Origin: Hypoxylon rubiginosum
Lineage: Eukaryota; Ascomycota; Sordariomycetes; Xylariales; Hypoxylaceae
Direction of reading: 5' to 3'
DNA: 64,000 nt
Assembly (NCBI GenBank): GCA_902806565.1
Contig: CADCXA010000066.1
Span: 1,674,001-1,738,000, forward strand
In this document: positions 11,867 through 22,436 of the stretch, in pieces
Numbering within the stretch: the first letter of the stretch is position 1
Layout of the letters: each line of letters opens with the position of its first letter
The notes under the pieces: model-generated
The model's database searches: none
Told to the model about the DNA's origin: nothing
Seen by the model: only the letters and a program-made list of their open reading frames with translations
Position numbers and translations under genes: made by a program

Positions 11867-13094
11867 TCACCATAAGCCGTCCATTTCAGCCATCGCCGAC
11901 TCTTCATCGGCATCAGCTATATCCTTTGCTGTATCGGTCGCCTCCTTTGGCTTCGAACTCGACACATTTCGGGATTCGGGTGCTTGGGTACGGTCTTCTG
12001 CTTCTGCCATTAAGGCATCTAAATCGTCATCCTCTTCGTCAGCACCAGCAGCCTTTACTGGTTTTTTTTCCGTGCCAGAGCCGGAGTTTGAAGGCTTCGG
12101 CTTCGGCTTCGGCTGAGTTTCAGTTTCGGCCTCGGCCATGAGCGCATCCAGATCATCTTCGTCTGGCTCATCATGCCGTTGAGGAGCCTTGCTACTACCG
12201 TTGCCAAATAGCGAAGTAGGCGGCTTTGGTCGTTGCGCTTCCTCCTCGGCCATTAACGCATCCAGATCGTCCTCGTCTGGTTCTCCACCATTTCCAAATA
12301 GCGATGTACTACCTCCTCCTGTTGCATTGCCTTTATTTCCAGCTGTCAATGTGCTTGCGGGTTGCGCTGTCCTCGATGCTAGCGGCGTAGCGTTGTAAAA
12401 GTCATCGTCATCGTCAGGTACGTCATCCTGCGGCGGAGTTTGAGGTCTTTCGGCCTCTTGGGTCTGGAAAATCGGCGCAACTCTTGCTGGGAATATTGCC
12501 GGAGCACGTTCCTCTGGCTGGTCGGTCGGGTCGCCAAAGAGATCCTCGTCTTCCTCGAGTCCTGCCAGCTTTGGCTTCCCTTCGTCGATCCACTCCATTC
12601 GCTTCATACGCATGTACTTCTTGTGGCCCGCCTTCTCCGCCATAGCTGCGGCATCTAGGAATTTGGCCTTGGGGAATAGGTCGTCGAACCATAGTTGGTA
12701 AAACGAGAGTAGCTTGGCGGTGTCAGAGAACTATAATGGTTATTAGATACGGCGTATAGGGGTCCATAAGATAAAGTGAATATCGTACTTCATGTCCTTT
12801 CCCCTTAAACTTCAAATCTTGCGCCTTTCGTCGTAGTCTCGGTATGCCCTTCTCGGAGAGTAATCTACCTTCGTCTAGCTTAACAATTGGGTCTCTAGGC
12901 TTCTTCTTGATGGTTATGGCCTCATCGATTCCTAGATCTGGAGCATCTTTGCGCTTCTTAGATTGCGCTTGGTTGTTTGAAGCTTCGTTATTAGCTTCGG
13001 CAAAGATGTCGTCGTCGACATCGTAATTGTCTATGTCGGTGTTTAATGACCTCACTGGCACTGAAGATGGCTTTGATGCTGCTCGGGACGCCAT
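11867..13094 (-). CDS. csm3: Replication fork protection complex subunit Csm3/Swi3 (TIPIN family)
   Basis: Two exons, 13094-12789 and 12730-11867, separated by a 58-nt intron (12731-12788), give 389 residues. The Swi3 domain spans the junction: GIPRLRRKAQDLKFKGKGHE before it, then FSDTAKLLSFYQLWFDDLFP after it; the segment RLRRKAQ...YQLWFDDLFPKAKF is the family signature. Csm3/Swi3 pairs with Tof1/Swi1 to stabilise stalled forks and support the intra-S checkpoint. The long acidic tail (from about residue 170) contains three copies of a DLDALMAE motif and two TSLFGNG motifs. The start was chosen at MASRAASKPS because the 14 codons upstream show no conserved character. It is divergent from the complex I subunit gene, with about 300 bp between starts. 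Confidence 0.9.
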
Positions 13095-13396
13095 TACTGC
13101 TGAAACTCTTATACAAACAAGACCCCAAAGATACAAGACGCGTCTAGCAGAAGAGAACGCGTCTTAGCTAAATGGCGGGGCACCCTTGCTCTAAATGCCC
13201 GTTAATTGAATTGACATACTAAGCTAAACTCGTCTTAGCGGCTTAGTGCTTATTGTACCTAGCCGAAGAAATTCCGCTTACCTCATCACCCAATCAGCAT
13301 TTCGCGATTTCAAGCTTTCCGAATGACCTCAATTGGATCCAGGTATTGATCATAAGAGAACGAAGCTGTCGAACAGCCCAATTCGACTTTGCTACC
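13095..13396. promoter_or_regulatory. Shared divergent promoter of csm3 and the complex I subunit gene
   Basis: The 302 bp between the two divergent start codons must hold both core promoters. No specific binding site could be assigned. The call rests on gene geometry only. Confidence 0.5.
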
Positions 13397-14222
13397 ATGG
13401 CGAACTCTTCACAGCAGACCTATATCCCGAGCAAAGTCGTAAAGTCCGAATACCCCGTACGTATTAGTGCCCAATTGCTCTTGTAGACCGTACCAATTGC
13501 TATTGCTAACTTTAGTTTATGTAGCTCATTGACAACGATCCGTATGTAACTGTTCCAACGCTCCATCGATAAAGGACTTCCCCCCAATTTCGACTAACAC
13601 ACGATCCAATATTAGACACTTCAAGAGGGTGGTAGGATATGCTCGGCCATCAGACTACGCACACGGCGCCGTAGCCGCGGCGGGAGGTCCGGGCCTGCTA
13701 TTGGCGATGGAAAAGTTCGCGCCCTCGCAAGTCGGCCGGGGAGGCTTCGGGCGGGCCTTACGTCTCGCCGGTGCGATCGGAATTACCGGCGGTTTCCTAT
13801 ACTTCTACCAACGATCGAGCTGTACGTGCTACTTACTCCCCTAACCAACCGACGAGAGACTTTTCTATCACCCCCGTCCCCGCGCCGGTATGATGTTTTC
13901 GCTAGGGGGGACGGTTTAGGTTGACAAATCTTGAACAGTACGGTTTTACGGCATGTCGGAGAACGCGCGCGAGGTCGAGATGGACATGCAGGAGATGGTG
14001 ACCAAGGTCAAGGCGGGCGAGCCGCTGTACGGCGAGAGCAAGCTGACGCCGCACATGCAGGGCGTGGCCGCGCGCCAGTCGCGGTACTCGGCCCTCTTCA
14101 CCGCCGTCATCCCCTGGTTCAACTTCGTCAACCACGGCCAGCACGGCGTCGACACCGCCAAGTACTACAGACGAGCCGAGCAGGAGCTGGAGGCGGAACG
14201 GCTGGGCAAGAGCAGTTCGTGA
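13397..14222 (+). CDS. NADH:ubiquinone oxidoreductase (complex I) 21-kDa-type accessory subunit
   Basis: Four exons, 13397-13456, 13525-13541, 13616-13821 and 13939-14222, give 188 residues. The frame is kept through all three introns (67, 73 and 117 nt class), each with a GTAYGT donor and YAG acceptor. The N-terminal domain begins MANSSQQTYIPSKVVKSEYP and continues LIDNDPHFKRVVGYARPSDY, the signature of the fungal 21-kDa complex I subunit. A hydrophobic stretch (LRLAGAIGITGGFLYFY) is the predicted inner-membrane span. The C-terminal domain starts RFYGMSENAREVEMDM. The protein is an accessory subunit of respiratory complex I in the mitochondrial inner membrane. Exon 2 is only 17 nt, so automatic gene callers may miss it. 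Confidence 0.9.
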
Positions 14223-14622
14223 AAGGGGGCTGTTGATAACATACCTAGGTAGCTAAGAGGTGAGAAGAAATGCGGTTGCGTGTGTACATATACCGGTATC
14301 ATATCAATATTCGACTAATAGTTAGCCGAAGACTAGGAAGGCATTAAAAGACAACCATGGAATATAATTTTGCGCTTTTGATTTTGCGCTTTTGATTGTG
14401 AATATGCTAGTACAGTATATGGGAAATATCCAACAAGCTGATCTAATTGACTCACGAGTCAAACAGCAACTAGAGTTTTGTAGCTCATTGCTGTAATATC
14501 TGGTCGTGGTAAAAATTTGAGAGGGGATCCCGGAGACTTTGGTCTCATTTACTTATATCCACCCTGCCTTTACGCCTCCAAACCTGACTGAACAAAGCCG
14601 GCCGTTATATCCCTACCGATAT
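14223..14622. other. Convergent intergenic region
   Basis: This is the 3'-to-3' gap between the complex I subunit gene and the Zn2Cys6 regulator. It contains a TACCTAGGTAGCTA copy of the recurring motif at 14242-14255 and a duplicated TTTTGCGCTTTTGATT near 14370-14396. No gene seen. Confidence 0.5.
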
Positions 14623-17278
14623 TTACAGTGACTGGCTCGAAGGATTTATCCCCGAAAGGTCTTCCTCCAAGAGCCCCAGCATGTAATTGTTCCCCGAGAA
14701 CCAATCCCCTAGCTGTGACGTTTGCGCCATAGATTCGCTCCCCACCTCGAAGTTCCCCATGCTGTCATCTGTCGGCATGAAGCCTAGCTGGCTTAGATAC
14801 ATGTTGAACTCGTTGCCGACGGGCACCATATCCTGATCGACGGGTTGTTGGGCTTTCGCCTCGATGTACAATTGGGCGATGTTGTACAGCACTTGGCATA
14901 GCTGGTGTAGCTTGAAGATCGACTGCGATAGGGGAGACGCGGCTTCCAGAGACTGCACGAAACCGGCTAGACGGCCTAGATCCTCGGTGGAAGATGTCTC
15001 GATTACTAGGCAAAATATTACAATAAACGGGATGAAAGGGGCGTATAATATCGTCCTATGGCGTTTGCCATTAGTGACTGAACTGAGTATAAGTTTATGG
15101 AAGGGTTCCTACCAGTGTATATATACTATCTTCAACGATGGGTCGTCCATCAGGTCCATCGCCTCTTGATGGCATGATATGGCAGCCTTCGCCGCGTCAA
15201 TGCACTCGTCAGAAAAAGTGCGCGAACGAGTACCCGCAGGCGGCATCGCACGGTATGTGAGCACTAGAGAGCTCAGGTACGAGACCTCGTCGCTCTTGAG
15301 CATCAGCGCGAACATCCTGCCCTCGGCATTCTCGGACGACTCGAACTGCGCGTACAGACCCAGGCCCTCAGCCATAAGGCGGTTGAGCTCGGCGGAGAGG
15401 AGGCCGACCTGCTCGGAGCGGTAGGAGTTCGACTGCCGCAGCGCGCCGGGGCTGTACAGGCGCTCGTAGATGCGGCCCTGGATCTGGGCGTGCTTGATCC
15501 AGAGCGTCATCACCTCGGTGCCGGGGTACGAGGCCTTGGCCTCGGGCGCGATGTGCGGGAGCGAGATGTCGTAGTCCTGCAGGATAGAGGCGCGGCCCAG
15601 CCGGAGCGAGAGGCCCTTGTCGAGCATGTACGTGCACCAGAAGAGCAGGGACTTGTCGGCTTTCTTCTGGGGGCCGTCGTCCTTCATGGACTCTACTTGG
15701 TGGAGTCCTAACGTCCGACACATATGCACGGCCTGCGAGTTCAACAGCCACGCCAGCGAGGGCCGTGATATATCGATTGATAAGCTAGCCTGCCAACGCA
15801 TGATATTAGCCGAAGACTAAGCAACAAATGCTACGAATAAGGGCAAAATCTGATATGCATATAATTTATGTATGCGGAGTAGTGTTAAAAACTTACCGAC
15901 ATGAGCAAGGCCTCGATATTCTCCAACGTCGCTGGCATGACCAGGTTCAGCTGAGCCAGTATACTATCTAGGTTCTTTTGGCACATGGTATAGTACGTAT
16001 CATACCGGGCCTTCTCTTCGGCGTTCTTGGAGCTTAGTCCTGCTTCGAAGAACATGTACGCAAGCCCGGAGTGAACAAGCATGTGCGTGGCGTCCGAGAT
16101 CTCGTCCGTGTTGAAATATACTCGCCGACATTGGTCCGTGAAGCGCTCTATATCTATAAAGCAGTACAGGACGGCGAGCATCATGGGGACCGGACCATCT
16201 ATGACAAAGGGTAAGTAGGTGGTGATAGCTAGGATACTGGGAATACGAAATCAAAAGAAAAGGACGAGAATGTTGAAAGCGGAAAGAATGATATACGTTT
16301 CATATCTCGTAGCTTCTCCGCCACGATTTCCATGGGCGGTAGCTGTTGGTCTCGTATGTTAGCCTTGGATGGCTGTCTTAGGCCGGGTAGGCGAAATTCG
16401 TGAAAAGACGACACGGCGCGTCGGTTCTCCTGCAAGTTCACCATCTGCCGCAACGACGACAGGGCGGCGTCGACCTTGGGGCTACCACCATGCTGCTGTA
16501 GCGGCGTGCCTTGTACGGCATTTTCGAGGAACTCACTCGCGAAGGCTGTGTGCGCCGCTAGCGAAGTATTGCCTTCAAAATCACCAGCATCCTCCTGATC
16601 GAAGACCGTGCTAGGTGATTCTTCCTGGCCGATCCCTGACAGCGGCGTTTGCTTGTCAGAGGACCGTTGCGTGAAGGACTCCGGACCAGATGACGCATTT
16701 GATGAGAGGGGGCTCAGGTTCCGTAGGAGTGTCTCGATGCCACCGAGACGCTCCTCAATAAGGTCTATCTTCCGCTCACTGTGAGGGGTGAGTTGTTAGC
16801 TACCTAGGAGTACTCGATCGATTATCAGCTCCACGGCCAGAGCTTAGGTATACACTGCTTACTATTGGCTGGATATCAGCACCCGCTGTCGTGGTTCCTT
16901 TGGCTTCTGACCAGCTCCTGTAGAGCTGCAGGACCGCTTAGCGCTCCGGCAGTTAGAGCACGGAGATTCCTTGTCACACCGTATCTATCGGCCCGGGCTA
17001 TACGTTAGTAGGCCTTACGGTCTTTCTGGCTATAGCCATGATGACTAAGGGGGCGAAAAGGGGTAAAATTGAGCTCCTCACCTTCCTCAGTCTGCATTGG
17101 TCACACTATTATACGAATTTAGCTTAGCTCACAGGTCTTAAATTAATGATTGTGCCACAGTAGGATATGCTCTAAGCGTGACGGGGCCCGACGGGTGCTA
17201 GATGTGTTCACTTACAGCTCGCCGGGGCCCAGGAGACCCAGGACTATGGCTGCGCGGTTCGGGCGTCTCGGCCTCCAT
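14623..17278 (-). CDS. Zn2Cys6 transcription factor with a Fungal_trans (middle homology) domain
   Basis: Seven exons are inferred: 17278-17216, 17105-17082, 16984-16863, 16778-16297, 16228-15897, 15789 to about 15127, and about 15000-14623. The zinc cluster is split across three of them. The protein starts MEAETPEPRSH; C-D-Q-C-R-L-R-K lies on a 24-nt exon; I-R-C-D-K-E-S-P-C-S-N-C and the final C lie on the next exon. Together they give C-x2-C-x6-C-x5-C-x2-C-x6-C. The middle holds the Fungal_trans domain (SRPSLAWLLNSQAVHMCRTL, the helical W...A...LGLH signature). Frames agree at every junction except the last, where the donor (about 15126 or 15112) and acceptor near 15000 could not be fixed. 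The protein is a nuclear DNA-binding regulator; its targets are unknown, and it is not obviously tied to a metabolic neighbour. It is divergent from the F-box gene. Confidence 0.8.
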
Positions 17279-18224
17279 GACGAGCTATACGCTCTTACTT
17301 TGAGGCCTGGGGGGTATTACAGCATGTGAAAAGACTATCGATAAAACGTAACAGGTGGTATACCTATCGATCACGATAGAATAATACGCCTCGTGCCGTC
17401 GCTTTTCGGGGTTTAAGTTGGTCTCAGGTTTATTATCGGCGGTCTACCTAAGACTCGGGGTCCGCGGAGACCGGTCCGAGCGAAAGGATGGGCTGACCTA
17501 GATACCATCAGTTTCAGGTCTCTAGGCATGGTTTTGGCTCACGATACAATAAGTACCAACTAAACTACCAACTGTTATCTACCTATAGTATACTCTTCTT
17601 CTGTGATTATATATAAGCGCTGGCTCTCCCGTCAAACCATAGTGTCAGTCTGGGTGTAATGATGGAACAAGATAATGAATCAACCGTGTTCGTTGTTACT
17701 TGAACCTACCTTGACATACCAAGCCCTCACTATACTCAGGCAGCAAGGTGAGAGCGATATTTAGCCAAGTAAACTCGAATAAGGAGAGCTTAGAATCAGA
17801 TTGACCATTATTCCCCATCGACAGTGGACCGATATTGAGATGCCGACGAAGGTTACTGGGTACATGTACATATAGATGACGAGTTAGGAAAGACATTTGC
17901 GGAGATGATGTTCTGATAGGCTACACTTAGATGCATAGATCCACGTGCATGTACCCACATTAGCTGTTAGGGATCCATCGTTAGGACCGGTATCGCCGAG
18001 CCCCTCATTATGCATTATAATGATTACTGTATTTCGTGTAGACTGTATATGCCTATAGCCATACATTATTCATCCCACCTATTCATCCCGCCAAACAACA
18101 CCGCTTCTCCGTTCTTATCTTCTTATCCAGTTCGCACGAAGCAACAAGCGCCTCGAACTCGCTGTCAGACCGGATCGATGTGTGCTTGAGCATCGAGTCT
18201 ACGGATATACAGGGATAGGGCAAT
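17279..18224. other. Divergent intergenic region between the Zn2Cys6 regulator and the F-box gene
   Basis: About 950 bp that must contain both promoters. No coding sequence or recognised element. A short tandem (CTATTCATCCC, two copies) lies around 18066-18090. Confidence 0.4.
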
Positions 18225-20012
18225 ATGACTTGCAAGCGGAAGCGCTCCGAAGCCGACACCGAGTCGAGACACGCATCGCTGAAGCGATCCCGCCACACTG
18301 CGTCACCGGATCTACTATCCCCTTTATCAGACGAGCTCCTCGTGCGAATCCTCAAGTATCTACCACTCCCGGACCTCCTAAACACCTCGCCAGTGTCGCG
18401 GCGTTTCTACGATCTCTCCGGCGATTCGCAAGTATGGAAACGTCTATATTATTCGCGATTCGTCCTACCCCGCGCCCTCCGCATTCCCGGATTCCGCGAC
18501 GGCTCCGTTAGAGATGGCAAGCTACATTACTCGTCGCGTCGGACAGTATGGGCTGACGGAAGAAGAGGGGGCTGGGCTGATATGCACGTCGGCAAGTTGG
18601 ACGATAATTCGAGGAACTGGAAGAAGCAGTACAAGCTCCGACATAACTGGTCCAGGGGAAAATGCGCCGTGGACGAGTTACAGCTTGGCCAGGAACCATC
18701 CATATCAGAAACAAGCCCTTCACATAAAATGTTAGTGAAGGTTTCCGAGGGGATTGCCGTAACGGTGGATACGGCAACTGGATTACGAGCTTGGGATTTG
18801 AAGACGAGGCAACTTCTGGCGCAGATTGAGCTAGACGAAGTCGGGCCCGAAAGCGCTCCGAGTTGCATCACAATAGACAACCAAAACCTCTCAAGTCATG
18901 TCTTGGAAATTGCTGTTGGATTTACCGATGGTAGTTTTGGAGTTTGGAAATTGGATATCCAAGAAGGGAGGATCGTACGAAGATACCGTCACGAGAAGTC
19001 CAGCAATGGAGATCTTGTCGGAATCGCCTTCTGCTACCCATACCTTTTAACAGCCACCAAATCCGTTCTCGTATCTCTATATACATTCGACGGGCCACCA
19101 AAAACAAATCGCTCCGGCATTGTCGCACCTGATAGCAAAGCTAGGTTAGGTGATACTAGCAAGACTGCTGCTCTTGAAGATACGGAGCGTGAGCGGATAT
19201 CAGATCACATGAAGTCGAAGATCCCGGGAGATTTGCGTCATGGGATCACACTTCGATCACCCTACCTACTCACATCCCTCAAATCGCATACTTCAAGAGC
19301 GCCATTGGCGCTTTCTATCCGAAAGACGGCGGGAAGTATAGTGGCTTCAATTGCTTACACGTTTTCGACGCTACAAGGATGGTCATTAGGCATCCAGGAT
19401 TTACATCTACGCCCTTCGGCCTCTAAATCTAAAACTACGCCAGATATTATGACTACCCAGTTAGCATACACGATGCCTGTGAGGAGTGTCCCATCTCATA
19501 TTCCATCGCCACCTACATCTCCTTCTCGACATATAAATTCGCTCTCTTCGTACCGAGGCGATGCCGAACTGGATGGGCCTATCAATTTATGCTATACTCA
19601 CCCCTATCTCCTCGCAACACTCCCAGATAACACGTTAATTTTATACCTCTGCACGGCGAATGCAACTTCTCTTTCTATATCACCTGGTATCCGGCTCTGG
19701 GGGCACACGTCTGGTATAAGCGACGCTGAAATAACGGCGCGCGGTAAAGCAGTCAGTGTTAGCTGCCGCGGAGAGGAGATTAGAGTATGGGAACTGGAAG
19801 GAAGAGCCAATGGTAGAAGCATCGAAGTCCGACCAACTACTAAAGCCGCAGCCGATGATGAAGATGGGGGCACGGAACAAGTCAGCCGTAGAGATACCGC
19901 AGCTGTTCAGTGGGATGACAGGCGAAACTGGGTCGGCTTCGACGACGAGATGGTTATCGTACTGAAGGAATCGAAAGGGAGGGAAAGCTTAATGGTATAC
20001 GATTTTACATAG
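18225..20012 (+). CDS. F-box protein with WD40/beta-propeller-like C-terminal region
   Basis: Single-exon 595-residue protein. A basic N-terminus (MTCKRKRSEAD) is followed by a clear F-box at about residues 30-75 (LLSPLSDELLVRILKYLPLP, then LLNTSPVSRRFYDLSGD and VWKRLYYSRF). The rest shows weak repeat segments typical of a degenerate beta-propeller (for example ITVDTATGLRAWDLKTRQLL-like and FTDGSFGVWKLD), i.e. WD-like strands ending in W-D or W-K-L. Such proteins act as substrate receptors of SCF (Skp1-cullin-F-box) ubiquitin ligases; the substrate is unknown. The start is the first ATG of the frame and precedes a nuclear-localisation-like basic patch. Confidence 0.85.
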   Translation: MTCKRKRSEADTESRHASLKRSRHTASPDLLSPLSDELLVRILKYLPLPDLLNTSPVSRRFYDLSGDSQVWKRLYYSRFVLPRALRIPGFRDGSVRDGKLHYSSRRTVWADGRRGGWADMHVGKLDDNSRNWKKQYKLRHNWSRGKCAVDELQLGQEPSISETSPSHKMLVKVSEGIAVTVDTATGLRAWDLKTRQLLAQIELDEVGPESAPSCITIDNQNLSSHVLEIAVGFTDGSFGVWKLDIQEGRIVRRYRHEKSSNGDLVGIAFCYPYLLTATKSVLVSLYTFDGPPKTNRSGIVAPDSKARLGDTSKTAALEDTERERISDHMKSKIPGDLRHGITLRSPYLLTSLKSHTSRAPLALSIRKTAGSIVASIAYTFSTLQGWSLGIQDLHLRPSASKSKTTPDIMTTQLAYTMPVRSVPSHIPSPPTSPSRHINSLSSYRGDAELDGPINLCYTHPYLLATLPDNTLILYLCTANATSLSISPGIRLWGHTSGISDAEITARGKAVSVSCRGEEIRVWELEGRANGRSIEVRPTTKAAADDEDGGTEQVSRRDTAAVQWDDRRNWVGFDDEMVIVLKESKGRESLMVYDFT

Positions 20013-20694
20013 TGTGGTCAGCTATGGATATTACACATAACAACCATGTCGAACAGCCAACACGCTCTCGAGCATACTATAGATATGCCCAAACACTAGA
20101 ATATCGCCATTGGTACTAGCGGATGTAAGGCGTAGTGATATGTTTTGGCCACCTCCTCAAGCTCACGAGTGCTCACCGCCGGCGATCGTATGGCAACGTC
20201 ACCACTATGGACTAGTTTTTAGACAAATCGCGAATCACGAGTCTTACACTAGAGTACCTACCTAGGTAGATACCTAAGGTAGGTTGAAACAAAAAGACGT
20301 TGGCCACCTGGGGAATCGAACCTCAGAGTCTAGGAATACTCATAGCTATATCACCATTATCCGCTAGACCGAACCAACTCGGCCATAATAGTTCGGAGAA
20401 ACTCCAGGAGGTGATGGCTTTAAGATTGCCATAGTTTATATGCTTTTCTGGGCCAGATCAAATATCTGAGAAGGTTCGAGCGTTCGTAGTGGCATGGGAA
20501 TATCTAAATCATCATTCAACACAACAGCAACATGCCAACCAATTTCTTATATTCATGGAATGCCATCTGTCGCGAATTGTGGCAATCTAGCTACTCCTGC
20601 TAGGCAAAGATTACTTGACGAAAAGGAGCACCTGCTGACCCGAATCTTCCTAGGATGCAGCCGAGGATTGAAAGGACACACACACATCCCATCT
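20013..20694. other. Intergenic region containing a tRNA-like element
   Basis: It holds a copy of the recurring motif (TACCTACCTAGGTAGA at 20255-20270) immediately next to the tRNA-like element at 20296-20392, and the 3' flank of the EthD gene. No coding region. Confidence 0.5.
20296..20392 (-). ncRNA. tRNA-like element (class II fold), possible tRNA pseudogene
   Basis: On the minus strand there is a full A box (TGGCCGAGTTGG at 20385-20374), a consensus B box (GGTTCGATTCC at 20322-20312) and a TTTTT Pol III terminator (20295-20291). A GAGT...ACTC hairpin at 20341-20326 sits where the long variable arm of a Leu/Ser-type tRNA would be. A D-stem (GCC/GGT) and a TAGC/GCTA anticodon-like stem with an enlarged loop (possible intron) can be drawn. 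However, the acceptor strands do not pair well and the T stem has an A-C mismatch, so no anticodon is assigned. It is either a decayed tRNA or an intron-bearing tRNA that was not folded correctly here. Confidence 0.5.
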
Positions 20695-21238
20695 TTAATA
20701 GTACTGAGAGACAGGCTTGTCAGCCACTTTGATATCAGACAGCTCTTCGAAAGAGGGCTGCAGACTCTTTCCTCCCAAGTCAACGTTAACAAGCTTTCCA
20801 TCTTCCAAGTACACCTCAATCCACGTGAGAGTGACGGTCGTCGTCTCAAGATCGACATACGGCTCACATTCGACGTGCAAAGCCTTGAAATCCTCGTCGG
20901 CGGATATGGCGAGGAGGGCAGCAACGTCTTTGAACTAGTATTCGATCTCAAGGTCGTGATCGTTGACTTTGTACGGGAGCTTCATACTCTTAGCTAGTGC
21001 TTGCGTGGTGGACGAGTTGAAGGCCTGCAACTTTGTTAGAGGATATAAGAGTATAAGGTAGCATGCATCGTATGGTACTGACCATTTGATACTTCAAGAT
21101 GCCGTATTTCTCGTGGATCTTGGCGCACTCGACACCATGTCGATAGGAGAGGAAGTCATGAAACTCTTTCTCGGAGATTCCCTCCTTGCGATAATATGTG
21201 CCGGAAAGGCGAAGAACACGTTCTGCTTTAGCCATCAT
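20695..21238 (-). pseudogene. EthD-domain protein, interrupted by an in-frame stop
   Basis: Exon 1 (21238-21083) and exon 2 (21024-20695) are joined across a 58-nt GT-AG intron. The product would be 161 residues, beginning MMAKAERVLRLSGTYYRKEG and including HDFLSYRHGVECAKIHEKYG, the EthD ferredoxin-like fold. After DHDLEIEY there is a TAG at 20937-20935 (codon 82), then the frame runs on in full similarity (FKDVAALLAI, DFKALHVECEPYVDLET) to a normal end. Relatives usually have Q or Y there; CAG to TAG is a single C-to-T change in a CA context. EthD proteins often sit in polyketide clusters as small accessory enzymes. Either a recent nonsense mutation or stop readthrough; the former is more likely because its neighbours are also damaged. 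Confidence 0.8.
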
Positions 21239-21418
21239 GAAGATCTAGACTTGCTAGATGAGTGCCGGTCGATTTGGTAGGGAGTTTAGAGGGGGAGAAG
21301 TGGTTTCGATAAATCGCAAACAAAGGCTGTAATTTATTGCGTCCCATATGTATCTCGGTATCTTGACAGAAGGCTGTGATGATCACCACCTATCGACCGA
21401 AAAGGCGGGGCCGACAGG

Positions 21419-22436
21419 TCATAAAAGGCCGGTCTGCGCCAGCATGGACTTGATAGATCGGACTTGTTGATGCATGTTAGTCGTGCGACGTTGTAAGTTA
21501 GTGCGGCTCATTTCATCGCCATAAACCGAGCCCTCCCCTGGACTTATCATTGCAGCAAAGTCGGACATATCATTGGCCAGCTGAGTGGAATGCTGGAGCG
21601 TCGCCACCATTTGCAGCAGTATCGACATAGTTACATCAGGCACGAAGGAGCCAATAGTTACTAGGGGAAGACTGACGGGTCTCCCTTCGCTTGTTGCAGG
21701 CAACGCGGACTGCTCAGCGCAGCGCCTTATAAGGATAAAGAGGCAGTCGTACATGCCTGCAAGACGGTGCCAACATCGACATGACAAGAAATAACGTGGC
21801 CGTATCTACGACGACATTCCAGCCTGGTACGTCCATACCTGGGCATTCCTGCAGTCGAAGTGACCGAACCACATCGAGAAAGGATGTGGTAAGTTTGAAA
21901 GTGTCGTCGAGCTTGAACGGCACGTAATCCTTGGTAATATCTGGGGGCTGACCAGTGAGCGGAGGGACGGTTTTAGCATGGTGAAGAAGATCTAGGTTCA
22001 ATTGGGTAAGATTCTCAACGACATGAATGTGGACATCAGTGATTGGGGGCTTTTCGGTGATGATCGGTGCAGGAGTGTCCATGGACAGTGGCAGTTGTTC
22101 GGAGACCTCAGCATCGTCGGGTGCGCCGTTCCACTCTATGGCTGCAGGAGGCGGTGGTGACTGTTCGGACATCTGGGTAAGCATCTCCGTTGACAACGTT
22201 CTGTTAATGCGCTTGGCAGTTGAAAAGTCTTTGTCCATATCCGAGGCTGTTCTAAGGCCTTGAGCAGCTACGGAAGCTGGGCGCTTCCCACGCACCGACG
22301 TGCCGAAGACACAGACAGCGCCGGCTTTAGTACATCGCGAACAAGCCTGATCGGCTTCAGAACGGCCAGGACAACGCAGTTTCTGCGCATGACAGCGAGA
22401 ACAAGCTGTGCGAAGCGAAGGAAGCGAAGTTTCCAT
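21419..22436 (-). pseudogene. AflR-like Zn2Cys6 cluster regulator, frameshifted
   Basis: The first part (22436-about 21800) encodes METSLPSLRTACSRCHAQKL and continues through a complete C-x2-C-x6-C-x9-C-x2-C-x6-C cluster. The middle is Pro-rich and leads to the AflR-family C-terminal region (SFLDVVRSLRL...). At about 21781-21800 the similarity passes into another frame (LSCRCWHRLAGMYDCLFILI), which continues to a normal stop at 21419. One extra T in the ACGTTATTTC stretch would explain the shift. An 82-nt intron (GTATGG...TTGCAG) could also restore frame but would remove the conserved hydrophobic helix. AflR-type factors control adjacent biosynthetic genes; the neighbouring EthD and MFS genes fit as targets. 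Confidence 0.75.

Noticed and set aside
21419..22436. Intact AflR-like gene with an 82-nt intron (GTATGG...TTGCAG)
   Set aside because: It would restore the frame but remove the conserved hydrophobic helix before LSC...YD; a one-base shift explains the sequence better. Kept as an alternative in the feature entry.
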